Counted from the first letter of the stretch, positions 17,537-26,241 are shown. The stretch: 64,000 bases of DNA from Dehalococcoides mccartyi CG5 (GCF_000830885.1 NZ_CP006951.1:744001-808000); one strand, 5' to 3'. The notes: generated from the letters alone by a model not told the origin. Program-made: numbers and translations.

Positions 17537-18307
17537 TTAGTCAACCGGTATATCAGTCATATAGGATTGCACGATACCGGTTTCAGGAAACCAATAATAG
17601 ACTGTTGTCCCTACCATAGCTTCGCATAGTATATAAGAATATCCATCTGCATGCCCCCATGAAATACAGGCAGATACCAGATATCCGTCTTCCATAGCCG
17701 CTTTTTGTACTCTCAGAGCAGTAGCATATTGGTCATCAGCGTAACTATATTCAGTTTGTTTATGGCTGCTTGCCCACAGTTGTAGTTTATTAAGAGACTC
17801 AAAATTTCTAAGCGGATATTTTGCCTGAATGGCTGAAAGCTCATCTTCGGTAGTTGCTAATTGCGCTTCAGATAAACTAAGCTGGTTGTTTACATCCTGA
17901 ATAGTACTCTGGGCAGCAGCAAGGTCTGACTGCAATCCGGTCTTATCTGCATTAAGCCCGCTAATAGTTTCTTGCTGGGTATCAATAGTATTACTGTCAT
18001 CTATATACTTATAGCCTAAAAACCCAGTGCTTATGATAGCTAATGCCAAGAAAGCCGAAAGCAGTGTAACCGGCATGTTGGTTTTTTTCTTTTGGGGTGC
18101 AGGGCTCCATACGGAAGCACCATTTGAAAATGATGATACACCTGTTTCACCCATGGGTGTTTTTGGGGCAATTTGCTCAACTGCCGCCGGCTGGGTTATT
18201 ACAGTTTTGTCTTCAGTCAGTTGCATTTTCTCCTGTTTTGCACCGCATGATTTACAAAATAAATCATCATCAGACATGGCGTTTCCGCATTTTGGACAAT
18301 ACGACAT
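17537..18307 (-). CDS. Zinc-ribbon, single-TM, coiled-coil protein of unknown function
   Basis: Not recognised as a named family. The 256-residue protein begins with a zinc ribbon (C4, C7, C18, C21: CPKC and CKSC), then a Pro/Ser-rich linker. One transmembrane helix spans about 79-100, a coiled coil 108-165 (ETISGLNADKTGLQSDL), and a soluble C-terminal domain of about 90 residues (SLNKLQLWASSHKQTEY onward). The architecture places the zinc ribbon in the cytoplasm and the C-terminal domain outside. Similar layouts occur in small-molecule- or envelope-sensing proteins, but no function can be assigned. Confidence 0.75.
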   Translation of the reverse strand: MSYCPKCGNAMSDDDLFCKSCGAKQEKMQLTEDKTVITQPAAVEQIAPKTPMGETGVSSFSNGASVWSPAPQKKKTNMPVTLLSAFLALAIISTGFLGYKYIDDSNTIDTQQETISGLNADKTGLQSDLAAAQSTIQDVNNQLSLSEAQLATTEDELSAIQAKYPLRNFESLNKLQLWASSHKQTEYSYADDQYATALRVQKAAMEDGYLVSACISWGHADGYSYILCEAMVGTTVYYWFPETGIVQSYMTDIPVD

Positions 18308-18454
18308 CTTCTAACCTCTCATATTTGGATACCTTGGGTATTATAGTCTTGCGTTAGCTATAGCTGTCAAGATATTCATAATGAATATTTTCAGACCAAA
18401 CCAATACTTAAATCTATAAATATATATTTGCCATTAGTTATAGCAACAACAAAA

Positions 18455-18484
18455 AAGCCCCCAGCATTTTAGTGCCAGGGGCTT
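18455..18484 (-). terminator. Terminator after tRNA-Arg/tRNA-His
   Basis: Outer stem 18455-18461/18478-18484 (AAGCCCC with GGGGCTT) has a small inner stem. On the minus strand a six-T run follows. It ends the two-tRNA transcript. Confidence 0.8.
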
Positions 18485-18504
18485 AAATTTAGCTTTAATT
18501 TTGG

Positions 18505-18577
18505 CGCGCCTAGAGGGATTCGAACCCACGACCCTCGGTTCCGAAGACCGATGCTCTATCCACTGAGCTATAGGCGC
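18505..18577 (-). tRNA. tRNA-Arg (anticodon TCG)
   Basis: The cloverleaf folds on the minus strand: acceptor GCGCCTA/TAGGCGC, D-arm AGCTCAGTGGATAGAGC, anticodon stem TCGGT/ACCGA with loop CTTCGGA, giving TCG (reads CGA, and probably other CGN codons if modified), and T-arm GGTTCGAATCC. The 73-nt gene does not encode CCA. It lies 18 nt after tRNA-His in the same transcript. Confidence 0.95.
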
Positions 18578-18595
18578 AGGCCGCTTTGAAAATGG

Positions 18596-18668
18596 GGTGA
18601 GTGATGGGACTTGAACCCACGATCTCCAGGGCCACAACCTGGTGCCTTAACCGCTAGGCCACACTCAC
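18596..18668 (-). tRNA. tRNA-His (anticodon GTG)
   Basis: The cloverleaf on the minus strand has acceptor GTGAGTG/CACTCAC, anticodon stem CCAGG/CCTGG with loop TTGTGGC (GTG), and T-arm GGTTCAAGTCC. Position 18669 supplies the extra G-1 expected of tRNA-His and the discriminator is C. CCA is not encoded. Confidence 0.95.
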
Positions 18669-18681
18669 CAAAACCACCCGT

Positions 18682-18711
18682 ATTATAGCCAAAACTGGCC
18701 TATCATTTCAA
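18682..18711 (-). promoter_or_regulatory. Promoter of the tRNA-His/tRNA-Arg transcript
   Basis: On the minus strand there is TTGAAA (18706-18711), an 18-nt spacer and perfect TATAAT (18682-18687), directly upstream of tRNA-His. Confidence 0.8.
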
Positions 18712-18739
18712 TTTATTCTTGAAACTGGCAAATTTAGCT

Positions 18740-19048
18740 TTAACGCCTTTCCAGATAAGCGATAGTTACGCCCGAACCGCCCTCTCCATACTCTCCTAAA
18801 CGGTAAGACTGAACAAGCGAATGCCCTTTTAGTTCATCCCAAACCAGCCCGCGGATTACACCGCCGCTTTTTCCGTGTATAATTTTTATAACCATATGCC
18901 CTGCCATGAACGCATCATTTAAGTATTGTTTAAAGGCCGGCAAGGCCTCATCAACAGTCAGGTGACGCAGGCTTATTTCATTGGGAACGTTGTCAGGGCG
19001 GCTTCGCTTCAAATTATATGGCATAAGATATCTTAGCATCATGCCCAT
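18740..19048 (-). CDS. Smr-domain DNA/RNA nuclease-like protein
   Basis: A 102-residue protein consisting mainly of one Smr domain, the small MutS-related fold found at the end of MutS2 and as stand-alone endonuclease-like proteins. Visible motifs are ISLRHLTVDEALPAF (the DLH-like strand) and HGKSGGVIRG near residue 59, the typical HGxGxGxLR loop. Several ATGs lie within the first nine residues, so the exact start is open. A dyad matching the one in front of nrpR lies 14 nt upstream of the first ATG (19062-19079). Confidence 0.8.
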   Translation of the reverse strand: MGMMLRYLMPYNLKRSRPDNVPNEISLRHLTVDEALPAFKQYLNDAFMAGHMVIKIIHGKSGGVIRGLVWDELKGHSLVQSYRLGEYGEGGSGVTIAYLERR

Positions 19049-19061
19049 GTGCGGGCAATAT

Positions 19062-19079
19062 TACGGTAATGTTGCCGTA
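19062..19079. promoter_or_regulatory. Palindromic putative operator (site 1, smr/hisF intergenic)
   Basis: TACGGTAA-TG-TTGCCGTA is a near-perfect dyad, flanked by AT-rich repeats. Read on the minus strand it contains TACGGCAAC, the same nine bases as site 2 before nrpR. On the minus strand a -10-like TAATAT lies at its upstream edge, so it could block the smr promoter. Which protein binds is inferred (NrpR). Confidence 0.55.
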
Positions 19080-19197
19080 TATTATCAAGTAACCGCCTTT
19101 ACTTTAAACCTTCAAATGACATACTATTCCCTTATGGGTTAATAAATATACCTGCATTGAAATACTTTGCCCTAAAATAATACATATTGGTGACAAG

Positions 19198-20004
19198 TTG
19201 AAACCGATAAAAATTATCCCCTGTTTAGATGTCAAAGATGGCCGCGTGGTCAAAGAAATCAAGTTTACAGATATGGCCGATGCCAGAGACCCGGCTGAAG
19301 CGGCTTTTGTTTATTCCAAACAAGGGGCAGATGAGTTGGCTTTTCTGGATATAACAGCCACTATTGAAAATAGTTCTATCCATACGGATTGGGTAAAAAA
19401 GATTATATCCAAAACAAGTTTGCCCTTAATTGCGGGCGGGGGCATCAGAAACCTTCAGGATATTGAAAATCTGTTTACTCTGGGCGTAAGCAAAGTAGCG
19501 TTAAATACCATTACTCCCCAAAATCAAGAATTTATTCGTAAGGCGGTAGCCAGATTCGGCAGTGAACGGATAATAGTAGCTATAGACGGTATCAAAAATC
19601 CACCGGGAAACGGACACTCCCGTCTTGAAACTGTTATGCCGAATGGTGATGATACACACAATCTGGAACTGGTGGACTGGGCAAAACAGGTGGAAGCATT
19701 GGGGGCAGGTGCTATTTTGCTTACCAGCAAGGATACAGACGGAACCAAAGACGGTTTTGACCTGGAAATGATTAGAGCTGTAACCCGGGCAGTAAGCATA
19801 CCGGTAATAGCTTCCGGGGGCGCCGGCAAGCTGGAGGATATGTATGCTGCCATAATCGAAGGCAAGGCTCAGGCTGTGCTGGCGGCTTCAGTATTTCATT
19901 CCGGCATCATAAACATATCGGAACTGAAAACATATTTGCATTCAAAAGGTATTCCGGTAAATATACCGCACAAAAAATATACATCCCCTTCTAAAAGCAA
20001 ATAG
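19198..20004 (+). CDS. hisF: HisF-like imidazole glycerol phosphate synthase cyclase subunit
   Basis: A 268-residue (beta/alpha)8 protein. HisF cyclises PRFAR with ammonia from HisH to imidazole glycerol phosphate and AICAR. Catalytic aspartates are in place: CLDVKDG (D11) and IVAIDG (about D130). Phosphate-binding LIAGGGIR (about 79) and PVIASGGAG (about 201) are intact. It begins with TTG, preceded by GGTGA, and is a single gene rather than part of a his operon. Several usually constant residues after strand 1 differ (VKEIKFTDM instead of VKGVKF). It may be an ordinary HisF that has drifted or a paralogue with another substrate. Confidence 0.82.
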   Translation: MKPIKIIPCLDVKDGRVVKEIKFTDMADARDPAEAAFVYSKQGADELAFLDITATIENSSIHTDWVKKIISKTSLPLIAGGGIRNLQDIENLFTLGVSKVALNTITPQNQEFIRKAVARFGSERIIVAIDGIKNPPGNGHSRLETVMPNGDDTHNLELVDWAKQVEALGAGAILLTSKDTDGTKDGFDLEMIRAVTRAVSIPVIASGGAGKLEDMYAAIIEGKAQAVLAASVFHSGIINISELKTYLHSKGIPVNIPHKKYTSPSKSK

Positions 20005-20010
20005 TATAAT
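20005..20010 (+). promoter_or_regulatory. -10 element of the nrpR promoter
   Basis: A perfect TATAAT begins right at the hisF stop; the -35 would lie in hisF and is weak. The dyad at 20024-20043 falls at or just after the predicted transcription start, a typical repression position. Confidence 0.55.
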
Positions 20011-20023
20011 ATTTATAAGACAT

Positions 20024-20043
20024 TACGGCAACCTGTTGCCGAA
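20024..20043. promoter_or_regulatory. Palindromic putative operator (site 2, upstream of nrpR)
   Basis: TACGGCAA-CCTG-TTGCCGAA is a dyad whose left half equals that of site 1 (19062-19079, minus strand). Position between the -10 and the start codon suggests autoregulation by NrpR. Archaeal NrpR proteins also bind short GG...CC dyads, which is consistent but not proof. Confidence 0.55.
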
Positions 20044-20062
20044 GATAACGGGCGCTGTTACA

Positions 20063-21115
20063 ATGAATAAAAACCTTACACCGAGGATGAATTTGATAAA
20101 ACAAGACGGGCGCGAAGTAGAACGTGAAAAATTAGCCATTTTACGTGTTTTGGCCAGTTGCCAGACTCCTGTTGGCAGCAAGATTATTGCCCGCCGACTG
20201 AAGAATGAATACGGTATTGACCTTTCAGAGCGGGCAGTCCGTTATCACCTGATATTGCTTGATGAAAGAAATATGAGCTGCAAAATAAGCCGCCGTGACG
20301 GCAGAAGCATTACCCAGCTTGGTCTTGAGGAACTGGGGAATGCCATGGTCACTGACAAAGTAGGTTTTGTAATCGACAAGATTGAACGTCTGGCCTATAT
20401 GACGGATTTTGATTTAGACAACCTTAGCGGTATGGTGCCGGTGAATATATCCTTCTTTGCCAAGGACCAATTCAAACCGGCACTTCGGGCTATGGCACAG
20501 GCATACAAAGCCAATTTATGTGTAAGTGATCTGGTTTGCATTGCACATGAAGGGGACAAGATTTCGGATATTACCGTCCCCGAAGGACAGGTTGCCTTTG
20601 CTACTGTCTGTTCCATTGTAATAAACGGCACGCTTCTCAAGGCCGGTATCCCTATGGATTCACGTTTCGGGGGCACTCTGCAGTTCCATCAGCACAAACC
20701 CTGGCGCTTTACAGACATGATTTATTATACAGGGTCATCGCTGGACCCGTCTGAAATATTTATTGCCAGCCGAATGACCAGTGTTTCAGAGGTAGCCCGA
20801 AGGGGTGAGGGTAAAGTATTATGTAATTTCCGTGAAATACCCGCCGTAAGCCTGCCGCTGGCTGAAAAGATAATAGCCAAGCTGAAAAATGCGGGGATTA
20901 ACGGGGTATTGGTGATAGGTGAAGCCGGTAAATCCATCTGTGAGATGCCGGTAGGCCTGAACAAGGTGGGTATGATAATGATGGGCGGGCTTAACCCGGT
21001 AGCCTCGGCGGTAGAAAGTAATATACCGGCCGCCAGCCATGCCATGAGCGGCTTGGTACCTTACAGCAGTTTTACAAGCTACTGGGAGGCGGCGGGGCTT
21101 AAGAAACCTGTTTAA
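20063..21115 (+). CDS. nrpR: NrpR-type nitrogen regulator (winged helix plus DUF128 domain)
   Basis: A protein of about 350 residues from the ATG at 20063. An N-terminal winged helix-turn-helix (REKLAILRVLASCQTPVGSK ... GIDLSERAVRYHLILLDE) is followed by a long NrpR/DUF128 domain (VGFVIDKIERLAY, VPVNISFFAKDQF, MPVGLNKVGMIMMGGLNPVASA). In methanogens NrpR represses nif and glnA genes and senses 2-oxoglutarate. It is rare in bacteria, so this gene probably has an archaeal origin; that is inference. Most archaeal forms have two NrpR domains or partner proteins, whereas here there is one. A TTG/ATG slightly further downstream is also a possible start. Confidence 0.85.
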   Translation: MNKNLTPRMNLIKQDGREVEREKLAILRVLASCQTPVGSKIIARRLKNEYGIDLSERAVRYHLILLDERNMSCKISRRDGRSITQLGLEELGNAMVTDKVGFVIDKIERLAYMTDFDLDNLSGMVPVNISFFAKDQFKPALRAMAQAYKANLCVSDLVCIAHEGDKISDITVPEGQVAFATVCSIVINGTLLKAGIPMDSRFGGTLQFHQHKPWRFTDMIYYTGSSLDPSEIFIASRMTSVSEVARRGEGKVLCNFREIPAVSLPLAEKIIAKLKNAGINGVLVIGEAGKSICEMPVGLNKVGMIMMGGLNPVASAVESNIPAASHAMSGLVPYSSFTSYWEAAGLKKPV

Positions 21116-21168
21116 ACAAACACTATCTGTAAGGGTACTGTTTTTATAAATACAACCCGTTTACAGCA

Positions 21169-22422
21169 CTAAACCTGTGAAGCTATTTCACTGGATAGTA
21201 CCCCGTCAGCATATACTTTAGCCAGCTTCACTCGCGAAATAGTATTAGTCGGCTTTTCTGTAAATTTGCCATATACCCGTATATAGTCAGGGGTATAGCC
21301 AAACCAAAGACCATCTTTCATTTTGTTCTCCCAGAGTACTTCCTTTTCCAAATCCCTGCTCTGGTGACGATACTCCAAACTGGCATTTTTGGCCGCAAGC
21401 ATCATCCCAGACAGACGTGTTTTTATTACCACAGGGTCTACTTTATCCGTCAGCTGTGATGCCATTGTACCCGGACGCTCGGAATACGGGAAAGGATGCA
21501 CCCGTGCAAAACCTGCCTGCTCCACATATTTCAAGCTACATGCAAAATCTTCATCGGTTTCTCCAGGAAAACCTACTATCATATCGGTAGTGACAGCCAC
21601 ATCCGGAATCTGCCTGCGGATAGCTTCCAATGTACGGGTATAGTCCGTCAGACTGTAAGGGCGATTCATTAAACCCAGGATGCGGTCACTGCCGCTTTGC
21701 AGAGCCATATGAAAATGGTTACACAATCTCCGGTTTTTCCAGAGAGCTAAAAGCGGAAGGGTTATTTCGTTTGGCTGAAGAGAAGACAACCGCAGGCGAG
21801 GTATTCTGGTACGTTCCAGTATAGCTTCAATCAGCCCTGCCAGATTAAACCCGCTGGATGTATACTCACCTATTTCCGTGCCGGTAAGCACAATTTCTTG
21901 ATACCCTTCAGCCTGTCTCAAGTTTATTTCGCTGATTATGTCATCCACCCCGCGGCAGTTTTTATACCGCCTTACAAAAGGTACTATGCAGTATGTACAA
22001 AAGTTATCACACCCGTCCTGTATCTTTATAAAACTGCGGGTTCTGCCTTTTTCATATAAAGCCGAAGCGCTGTTTTCAAGAGGGAAAAGCCTGATAATAT
22101 TATTAACAATATCCGTTTTCTGCCGGTTATCCAGTATCAGATTAGCATCAGGGCAACTTATTTCATTTCCCCCATTTTCAGCATAACAGCCTGTCAGGCA
22201 AATAAAGCCGCTTGGATTGTGACGGCGGGCAATCCGCATCTGATAGCGGGCCTTTCGGTCTGCCACATGGGTGACTGTACAGGTATTCAAGATATAAATA
22301 TCCCAATTATCCTGCGGGCTTACCAAATGGTAACCCGCCTGTGCGAATTCACGCCCCATAGCCTCTGTTTCGGCCTGATTAAGTTTACACCCCAGCGTAT
22401 CTAAAGCTATATTAAACATCAA
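21169..22422 (-). CDS. mtaB: MiaB-like tRNA methylthiotransferase (MtaB family)
   Basis: A 417-residue radical-SAM enzyme of the MiaB/RimO/MtaB family. The N-terminal UPF0004 domain has cysteines in TLGCKLN, LNTCTVT and LTGCYAE (ligands of the second 4Fe-4S cluster). The radical-SAM motif CDNFCTYC lies near residue 137. A C-terminal TRAM-like domain is partly present. The GCKLNQAETE start and CDNFCTYCIVP signature suit MtaB, which makes ms2t6A37 in tRNAs, better than RimO. Its promoter region is shared divergently with fabF. Confidence 0.88.
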   Translation of the reverse strand: MMFNIALDTLGCKLNQAETEAMGREFAQAGYHLVSPQDNWDIYILNTCTVTHVADRKARYQMRIARRHNPSGFICLTGCYAENGGNEISCPDANLILDNRQKTDIVNNIIRLFPLENSASALYEKGRTRSFIKIQDGCDNFCTYCIVPFVRRYKNCRGVDDIISEINLRQAEGYQEIVLTGTEIGEYTSSGFNLAGLIEAILERTRIPRLRLSSLQPNEITLPLLALWKNRRLCNHFHMALQSGSDRILGLMNRPYSLTDYTRTLEAIRRQIPDVAVTTDMIVGFPGETDEDFACSLKYVEQAGFARVHPFPYSERPGTMASQLTDKVDPVVIKTRLSGMMLAAKNASLEYRHQSRDLEKEVLWENKMKDGLWFGYTPDYIRVYGKFTEKPTNTISRVKLAKVYADGVLSSEIASQV

Positions 22423-22450
22423 ACCAGATTATACCAAAGCCTTTCTAAAC

Positions 22451-22479
22451 TTGCAGTTAAAATATGCCTGTGTTATAAA
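22451..22479 (+). promoter_or_regulatory. Promoter of the fabF operon
   Basis: TTGCAG (22451-22456), 17-nt spacer, TATAAA (22474-22479), 29 nt before the fabF ATG. It excludes the longer in-frame start at 22451. Confidence 0.75.
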
Positions 22480-22507
22480 TAGCCAACTTAACAACCGAGG
22501 TGAACAG

Positions 22508-23776
22508 ATGACTGATAACCAGCCCCAAAACAGGGTTGTCATAACCGGTATCGGTATTGTCAGCCCTCTTGGACTTGATACCCAAACCACCTGGGAAGGC
22601 CTGATAAACGGGCGTTCAGGTATAGACCATATCAGCCTTTTTGACGCATCAAATTTGGCTGTCCGCTTTGGCGGAGAGGTAAAGGATTTTGACCCGGCAA
22701 ACTATATATCCCGCAAGGATATCCGCCGGATGGACCGTTTTGCTCAGCTGGCCGTAGCTGCCGGTAAACAGGCACTGGAAAATTCAGGCTTAACCGTAGA
22801 CGAAAGCACCAGTCAGGATATTGGCGTAATTGTCGGCAGCGGCATAGGCGGGCTTTCGGTTCTCTTTGAACAGATTAAAGTATTTCTGGAACAGGGGCCG
22901 GACAGAGTCAGCCCCTTTTTAGTACCGATGATGATTGCAGACATGGCCGGTGCCCAAGTGTCTATCCAGCTGGGTCTTAAAGGGTCTAATTTCTGTACCA
23001 CATCTGCCTGTTCTTCCGGTTCAGATGCCATAGGTACAGCTTTTGAAAAAATACGTTTCGGTTCTGCCAAAATCGTTCTGGCAGGCGGCGCCGAATCCAT
23101 AATGAACCCGGTAGGTTTTGCCGGTTTCTCAGCTCTAAAAGCCCTTTCCACCCGCAATGAAGACCCCCAGACAGCTTCACGCCCGTTTGATGCCAACCGT
23201 GACGGGTTTGTTATTTCGGAGGGTGCGGCTATTCTGGTACTGGAAGAGTTGCAGACCGCTAAGGCCCGCGGGGCAAATATTATTGCCGAGATAATAGGCT
23301 ACGGCGGTTCATCAGACGCTTTTCATATCACCCAGCCGGTGGAATCCGGAGTTGAAGCCGCACGCGCCATAAATATCGCCCTTAAAACAGCCGGTATCAA
23401 GCCGGAGGCGGTGGATTATATTAATGCCCACGGCACTTCCACCCCGCTTAATGACAAGATGGAAACCAATGCTATAAAGGTGGCTTTCGGAGAACATGCC
23501 CGAAAACTTGCCATCAGTTCCACAAAATCCATGCTGGGGCATCTTATCGGCGGGGCAGGTGCTATCGAAGCATCCATATGCGCCCTGACTATCAAAAACG
23601 GCATTATCCCTCCAACTATAAACTACACCACGCCTGATCCGGAATGTGATCTGGATTACACTCCCAACACCGCCCGTAAAGCTAAAGTAAAGGTTGCCCT
23701 TAATAATTCCTTTGGTTTCGGCGGGCATAATTCAGTGCTTATCCTCAGGGAAATGGGCAATGAAAATATTGGCTAA
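22508..23776 (+). CDS. fabF: 3-oxoacyl-ACP synthase II
   Basis: A 422-residue beta-ketoacyl-ACP synthase that elongates acyl-ACP with malonyl-ACP. The catalytic triad is visible: active cysteine in TTSACSSG (about residue 170), histidine in NAHGTSTPLND (about 310), and histidine in SMLGHLIGGAGAIE (about 346). The ATG at 22508 has RBS GAGGTG. It starts an apparent operon fabF-recJ-plsY; other fab genes are not nearby. FabF and PlsY both act in phospholipid synthesis. Confidence 0.95.
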   Translation: MTDNQPQNRVVITGIGIVSPLGLDTQTTWEGLINGRSGIDHISLFDASNLAVRFGGEVKDFDPANYISRKDIRRMDRFAQLAVAAGKQALENSGLTVDESTSQDIGVIVGSGIGGLSVLFEQIKVFLEQGPDRVSPFLVPMMIADMAGAQVSIQLGLKGSNFCTTSACSSGSDAIGTAFEKIRFGSAKIVLAGGAESIMNPVGFAGFSALKALSTRNEDPQTASRPFDANRDGFVISEGAAILVLEELQTAKARGANIIAEIIGYGGSSDAFHITQPVESGVEAARAINIALKTAGIKPEAVDYINAHGTSTPLNDKMETNAIKVAFGEHARKLAISSTKSMLGHLIGGAGAIEASICALTIKNGIIPPTINYTTPDPECDLDYTPNTARKAKVKVALNNSFGFGGHNSVLILREMGNENIG

Positions 23777-25460
23777 TTGCCTCTGGAAGCTAAAACCGGC
23801 TCTTCCGGAGGAAACTGGCCAGAACTTTCCTTATCCGCCCCTGATTAGCCGTTTGCTTTATAACCGGGGCATTACAACCATTGAAGCGGCTGACCTGTTT
23901 CTTTCGCCAGACAAGCGTTTAAATCATGACCCGTTTTTATTTCCTGATATGGAAATGGCTGTCAGCCGCATTTACAAAGCCTTGCTGGCAGGCGAAAAGA
24001 TAGTAGTCTATGGGGATTTTGATGCTGACGGGCTGACGGCTACGGCAGTTTTAACTACCGGCATTGCCCGTTTGGGCGGAAATGTAACACCATATATACC
24101 CCACCGCATTACCGAGGGTTACGGCTTAAAAATATCCGCCCTTGAGAAACACCGCGCAGAAGGTGTTTCTCTTGTTATCAGCACTGACTGCGGCATTACC
24201 GCCATACCTGAAATCAAACGAGCAAACAAAATAGGGCTGGACGTGATAGTCACAGACCACCACACCCCGCTGGACGAACTGCCGCCTGCATATGCCATTA
24301 TAAACCCCAAAATGCCCTGCTCAACCTACCCCTGTAAAGAGCTTGCCGGAGTTGGGGTGGCTTATAAACTTATACAGGCTTTGTACCGCAACCTAGGGCG
24401 GGAGGATGAAGCCAAAGATTTACTGGATTTGGTAGCCATAGGCACGGTTGCGGATATTGTACCCATTCTGGATGAAAACCGTTATCTGGTAAAGGAGGGG
24501 GTAAAACTTCTGAATGCAGAACCCCGCCCCGGCCTAATAGAAATGGCCCAGCTTAGCCGCTTGCATCTGGGGGAAATAGAGCCGGAAAGCATTTCATGGA
24601 TAATGGCACCCCGCCTGAATGCGGCCGGACGGCTGGAACACGCTATGGCCGGATACAAACTGCTTACCGCCACTACTATAAGTGATTCTCAGGAACTGGC
24701 ACTCTGGCTGGAAAACAAAAATACCGAACGCCAGCAACTAACCGTTCGTTTTGTAGAAAAAGCCAGAGCTATGCTTGATACCCAGTTCCCGCCTGCTCTG
24801 CTCATATTCAGTGATGCCGAATGCCCTCAAGGTATCAGCGGACTGGTGGCAGGCAGGCTTTCAGATGAATACTACCGCCCGTCTATTGTCATCAAGACCA
24901 ATGCTGATTCTGCTACCGGCAGTTGCCGCAGCATACCGGATTTCAATATTATTCAGGCGCTCAACCACTTTGCCCACCTGTTCAGCCATTTTGGCGGACA
25001 TGCCCAAGCGGCAGGTTTCACATTGCCCATAGAAAATCTGGATGCGTTTGTACAAGGCATTTCCGCTTACGCCGAAGAAATCCTTAGCGGTATGGAATTA
25101 AAGCCGTTTATAGATATTGATATTGACACAGACTTAAGCCTGCTCTGCCCGGCCACTTTGCGCGAACTTGAGCGTCTGGCTCCATTCGGAGAGGCAAACC
25201 CGAAGCCTGTTTTCCTCAGCCGCGGGCTGAATATTACTGATTACCGGTCAATGGGCAGTAATAACGAACACCTAAAACTACGTATAAAACACAAAGGCCG
25301 TTTCTGGGACGGGGTGGCATTCCGCCAAGCCAAAGAACTAAGCAGTTTTCTCCAATCCCCGGTGGATATAGTGTATAATCTTGAACTGGATAAATGGTGC
25401 GGAACAGACACCCTCCGCCTGAAGATAATTGACATGGCACCCTCAGGTACCAAGATTTAG
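23760..25460 (+). CDS. recJ: Single-strand DNA exonuclease RecJ
   Basis: A 566-residue DHH-family 5'-3' exonuclease. The DHH domain shows GDFDADGLTAT (about residue 79), STDCGIT (about 140) and VTDHHTP (about 160), the manganese-binding DHH motif; the DHHA1 domain has the GGHAQAAGF glycine-rich stretch (about 415). From the ATG at 23760 it overlaps fabF by 17 nt; a longer in-frame start at 23694 would lie deep in fabF and is rejected. The length is typical of RecJ. Confidence 0.93.
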   Translation: MKILANCLWKLKPALPEETGQNFPYPPLISRLLYNRGITTIEAADLFLSPDKRLNHDPFLFPDMEMAVSRIYKALLAGEKIVVYGDFDADGLTATAVLTTGIARLGGNVTPYIPHRITEGYGLKISALEKHRAEGVSLVISTDCGITAIPEIKRANKIGLDVIVTDHHTPLDELPPAYAIINPKMPCSTYPCKELAGVGVAYKLIQALYRNLGREDEAKDLLDLVAIGTVADIVPILDENRYLVKEGVKLLNAEPRPGLIEMAQLSRLHLGEIEPESISWIMAPRLNAAGRLEHAMAGYKLLTATTISDSQELALWLENKNTERQQLTVRFVEKARAMLDTQFPPALLIFSDAECPQGISGLVAGRLSDEYYRPSIVIKTNADSATGSCRSIPDFNIIQALNHFAHLFSHFGGHAQAAGFTLPIENLDAFVQGISAYAEEILSGMELKPFIDIDIDTDLSLLCPATLRELERLAPFGEANPKPVFLSRGLNITDYRSMGSNNEHLKLRIKHKGRFWDGVAFRQAKELSSFLQSPVDIVYNLELDKWCGTDTLRLKIIDMAPSGTKI

Positions 25461-25475
25461 TAAAAAGGTGAGCAA

Positions 25476-26108
25476 ATGAACAGCTTGATAATGGTTATAA
25501 TTGCACTCATTGCCGCATATTTTATCGGCTCTACGCCTGCCCCGTATCTGGCAGGACGGATTTTTAAAAAAATAGATATCCGCACCGTAGGCTCAAAAAA
25601 CATGGGCTCTATGAACGTTTTTTATAATGTGGGTTTCTGGCCGGGTATTCTGGTACTGACAACGGATATCGGCAAAGGTGCTCTGGCTATGGCTGTTGCC
25701 AACTGGCTGGGTGAAGGATTGGGTATCCAGATGCTATGTGCTCTGATGGCCATTGCAGGGCACAATTACCCTGTCTGGCTTAAATTCAAGGGCGGCAAGG
25801 GTGGAGCAACCGCTATCGGTATTCTAGCCTACATGATGCCTGAGGGCATTCCCATATATATAGCCTGTTTTCTTATCCTGATGGCTATTACCCGTTTCCC
25901 CACCCTGAGTTACGGCATCTCTTTTATCAGCTTTATACTGGTGGCATGGCTGGGGCAACATGATATGGGCAAAGTACTTTTCTCCCTACTGGTAGTTATG
26001 ATACCCATACTCATGTACATACCCCGCATGAAAGAGATAAAAAACAAGGCCGGCTCCGGCAATGCCAAGCGGGCTATCTTTCGCAGAAACCTTAAAGAGA
26101 GACTTTAG
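25476..26108 (+). CDS. plsY: Acyl-phosphate glycerol-3-phosphate acyltransferase PlsY
   Basis: A 210-residue membrane acyltransferase that starts phospholipid synthesis from acyl phosphate and glycerol-3-phosphate. PlsY motifs are present: IGSTPAPYL near residue 17, GSKNMGSMNVFYNVG near 39 (motif 2; usually GSGNxGATN), and HNYPVWLKFKGGKGGAT near 90 (motif 3). About six membrane helices are seen. The motif 1 and 2 departures (STPAPYL, GSMNVF) are mild. RBS AAAAGGTGAG precedes the ATG. Confidence 0.9.
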   Translation: MNSLIMVIIALIAAYFIGSTPAPYLAGRIFKKIDIRTVGSKNMGSMNVFYNVGFWPGILVLTTDIGKGALAMAVANWLGEGLGIQMLCALMAIAGHNYPVWLKFKGGKGGATAIGILAYMMPEGIPIYIACFLILMAITRFPTLSYGISFISFILVAWLGQHDMGKVLFSLLVVMIPILMYIPRMKEIKNKAGSGNAKRAIFRRNLKERL

Positions 26109-26204
26109 TTTAGTCTTCCACAAGACAGCTGAAGCAAATGAAGAATATTCCGCTTTTATTAATGAATATTCTGAAAAAGCGAAGATAATACCAAGAGTAA
26201 TAAA

Positions 26205-26241
26205 AACCTTGCAGACGCATTTCAATCAAATCTGCAAGGTT
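26205..26241 (-). terminator. Hairpin terminator of lgt
   Basis: Perfect 11-bp stem 26205-26215/26231-26241 with a 15-nt loop. On the minus strand it is followed by TTTTTATT, so it fits the end of lgt; it also lies 97 nt after plsY. Confidence 0.7.

Noticed and set aside
18434-18637. 67-residue ORF overlapping the tRNA genes
   Set aside because: It is a reading-frame shadow of tRNA-Arg, tRNA-His and their terminator.
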